A stretch of 19,852 nt of DNA from the NCBI GenBank assembly GCA_903927685.1, contig CAIYOB010000400.1, positions 1-19,852 on the forward strand, written 5' to 3'. Below are more model-generated notes on this DNA. The model was not told the DNA's origin and did not search any database. It saw nothing but the letters and a program-made list of their open reading frames with translations. Numbering within the stretch: position 1 is the first letter of the stretch. Origin of the DNA: an uncultured Planctomycetaceae bacterium (lineage in GTDB: Bacteria; Planctomycetota; Planctomycetia; Pirellulales; Pirellulaceae). The stretch is not shown here.

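Overview
The whole window is the inside of one gene. Read on the minus strand from base 19852 down to base 2, a single frame stays open for 6,617 codons. It has no stop, and neither the start nor the end of the gene is present. There is no intergenic DNA, so I see no promoter, terminator, RNA gene, mobile element, CRISPR array or second gene. The DNA is GC-rich. The product is a giant, cysteine-free, lysine-poor, acidic protein built of extracellular-type modules. The set of modules (FG-GAP, RTX, leucine-rich repeats, golvesin-like, SdrD-like, delta-60 propellers, LamG, PKD, cadherin, cohesin-like) is typical of giant secreted or surface proteins of Planctomycetota, perhaps Pirellulales. That assignment is inference from style and composition, not from a search.

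Layout in protein order (high to low coordinates): end of an FG-GAP-like propeller and a PPC-like segment (19852-18992); short RTX-type calcium-binding stretch (18991-18899); leucine-rich repeats interrupted by a seven-repeat delta-60 propeller (18740-16547); a golvesin-like domain split by a long glycine-rich module that itself carries a jelly roll (16546-13440); a leucine-rich-repeat cap (13439-13365); three LamG domains (13231-10910); a duplicated propeller-plus-jelly-roll unit flanking a second delta-60 propeller (10699-5933); an Ig/PKD domain interrupted by a third delta-60 propeller (5872-4361); a PKD array (4360-2573); cadherin, bacterial Ig-like and SbsA-like domains (2572-426); and a cohesin-like domain at the end (425-2), where a dockerin probably begins just outside.

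The most interesting feature is nesting. Several ordinary domains appear cut in two or three, with complete other domains between the pieces: leucine-rich repeats around a propeller and around a golvesin-like domain; golvesin-like around a glycine-rich module, itself around a jelly roll; an Ig-like domain around LamG 2; an SdrD-like B domain in three pieces spread over 5.8 kb; and an Ig/PKD domain around the third delta-60 propeller. Mentally removing the guests leaves a continuous, familiar backbone (PPC-RTX-LRR-golvesin-LRR-Ig-SdrD-PKD-cadherin-Ig-cohesin). I propose that this gene grew by in-frame insertion of whole modules into loops of an older scaffold. Likely roles are adhesion, matrix formation or polysaccharide binding at the cell surface. 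No catalytic domain was recognised.
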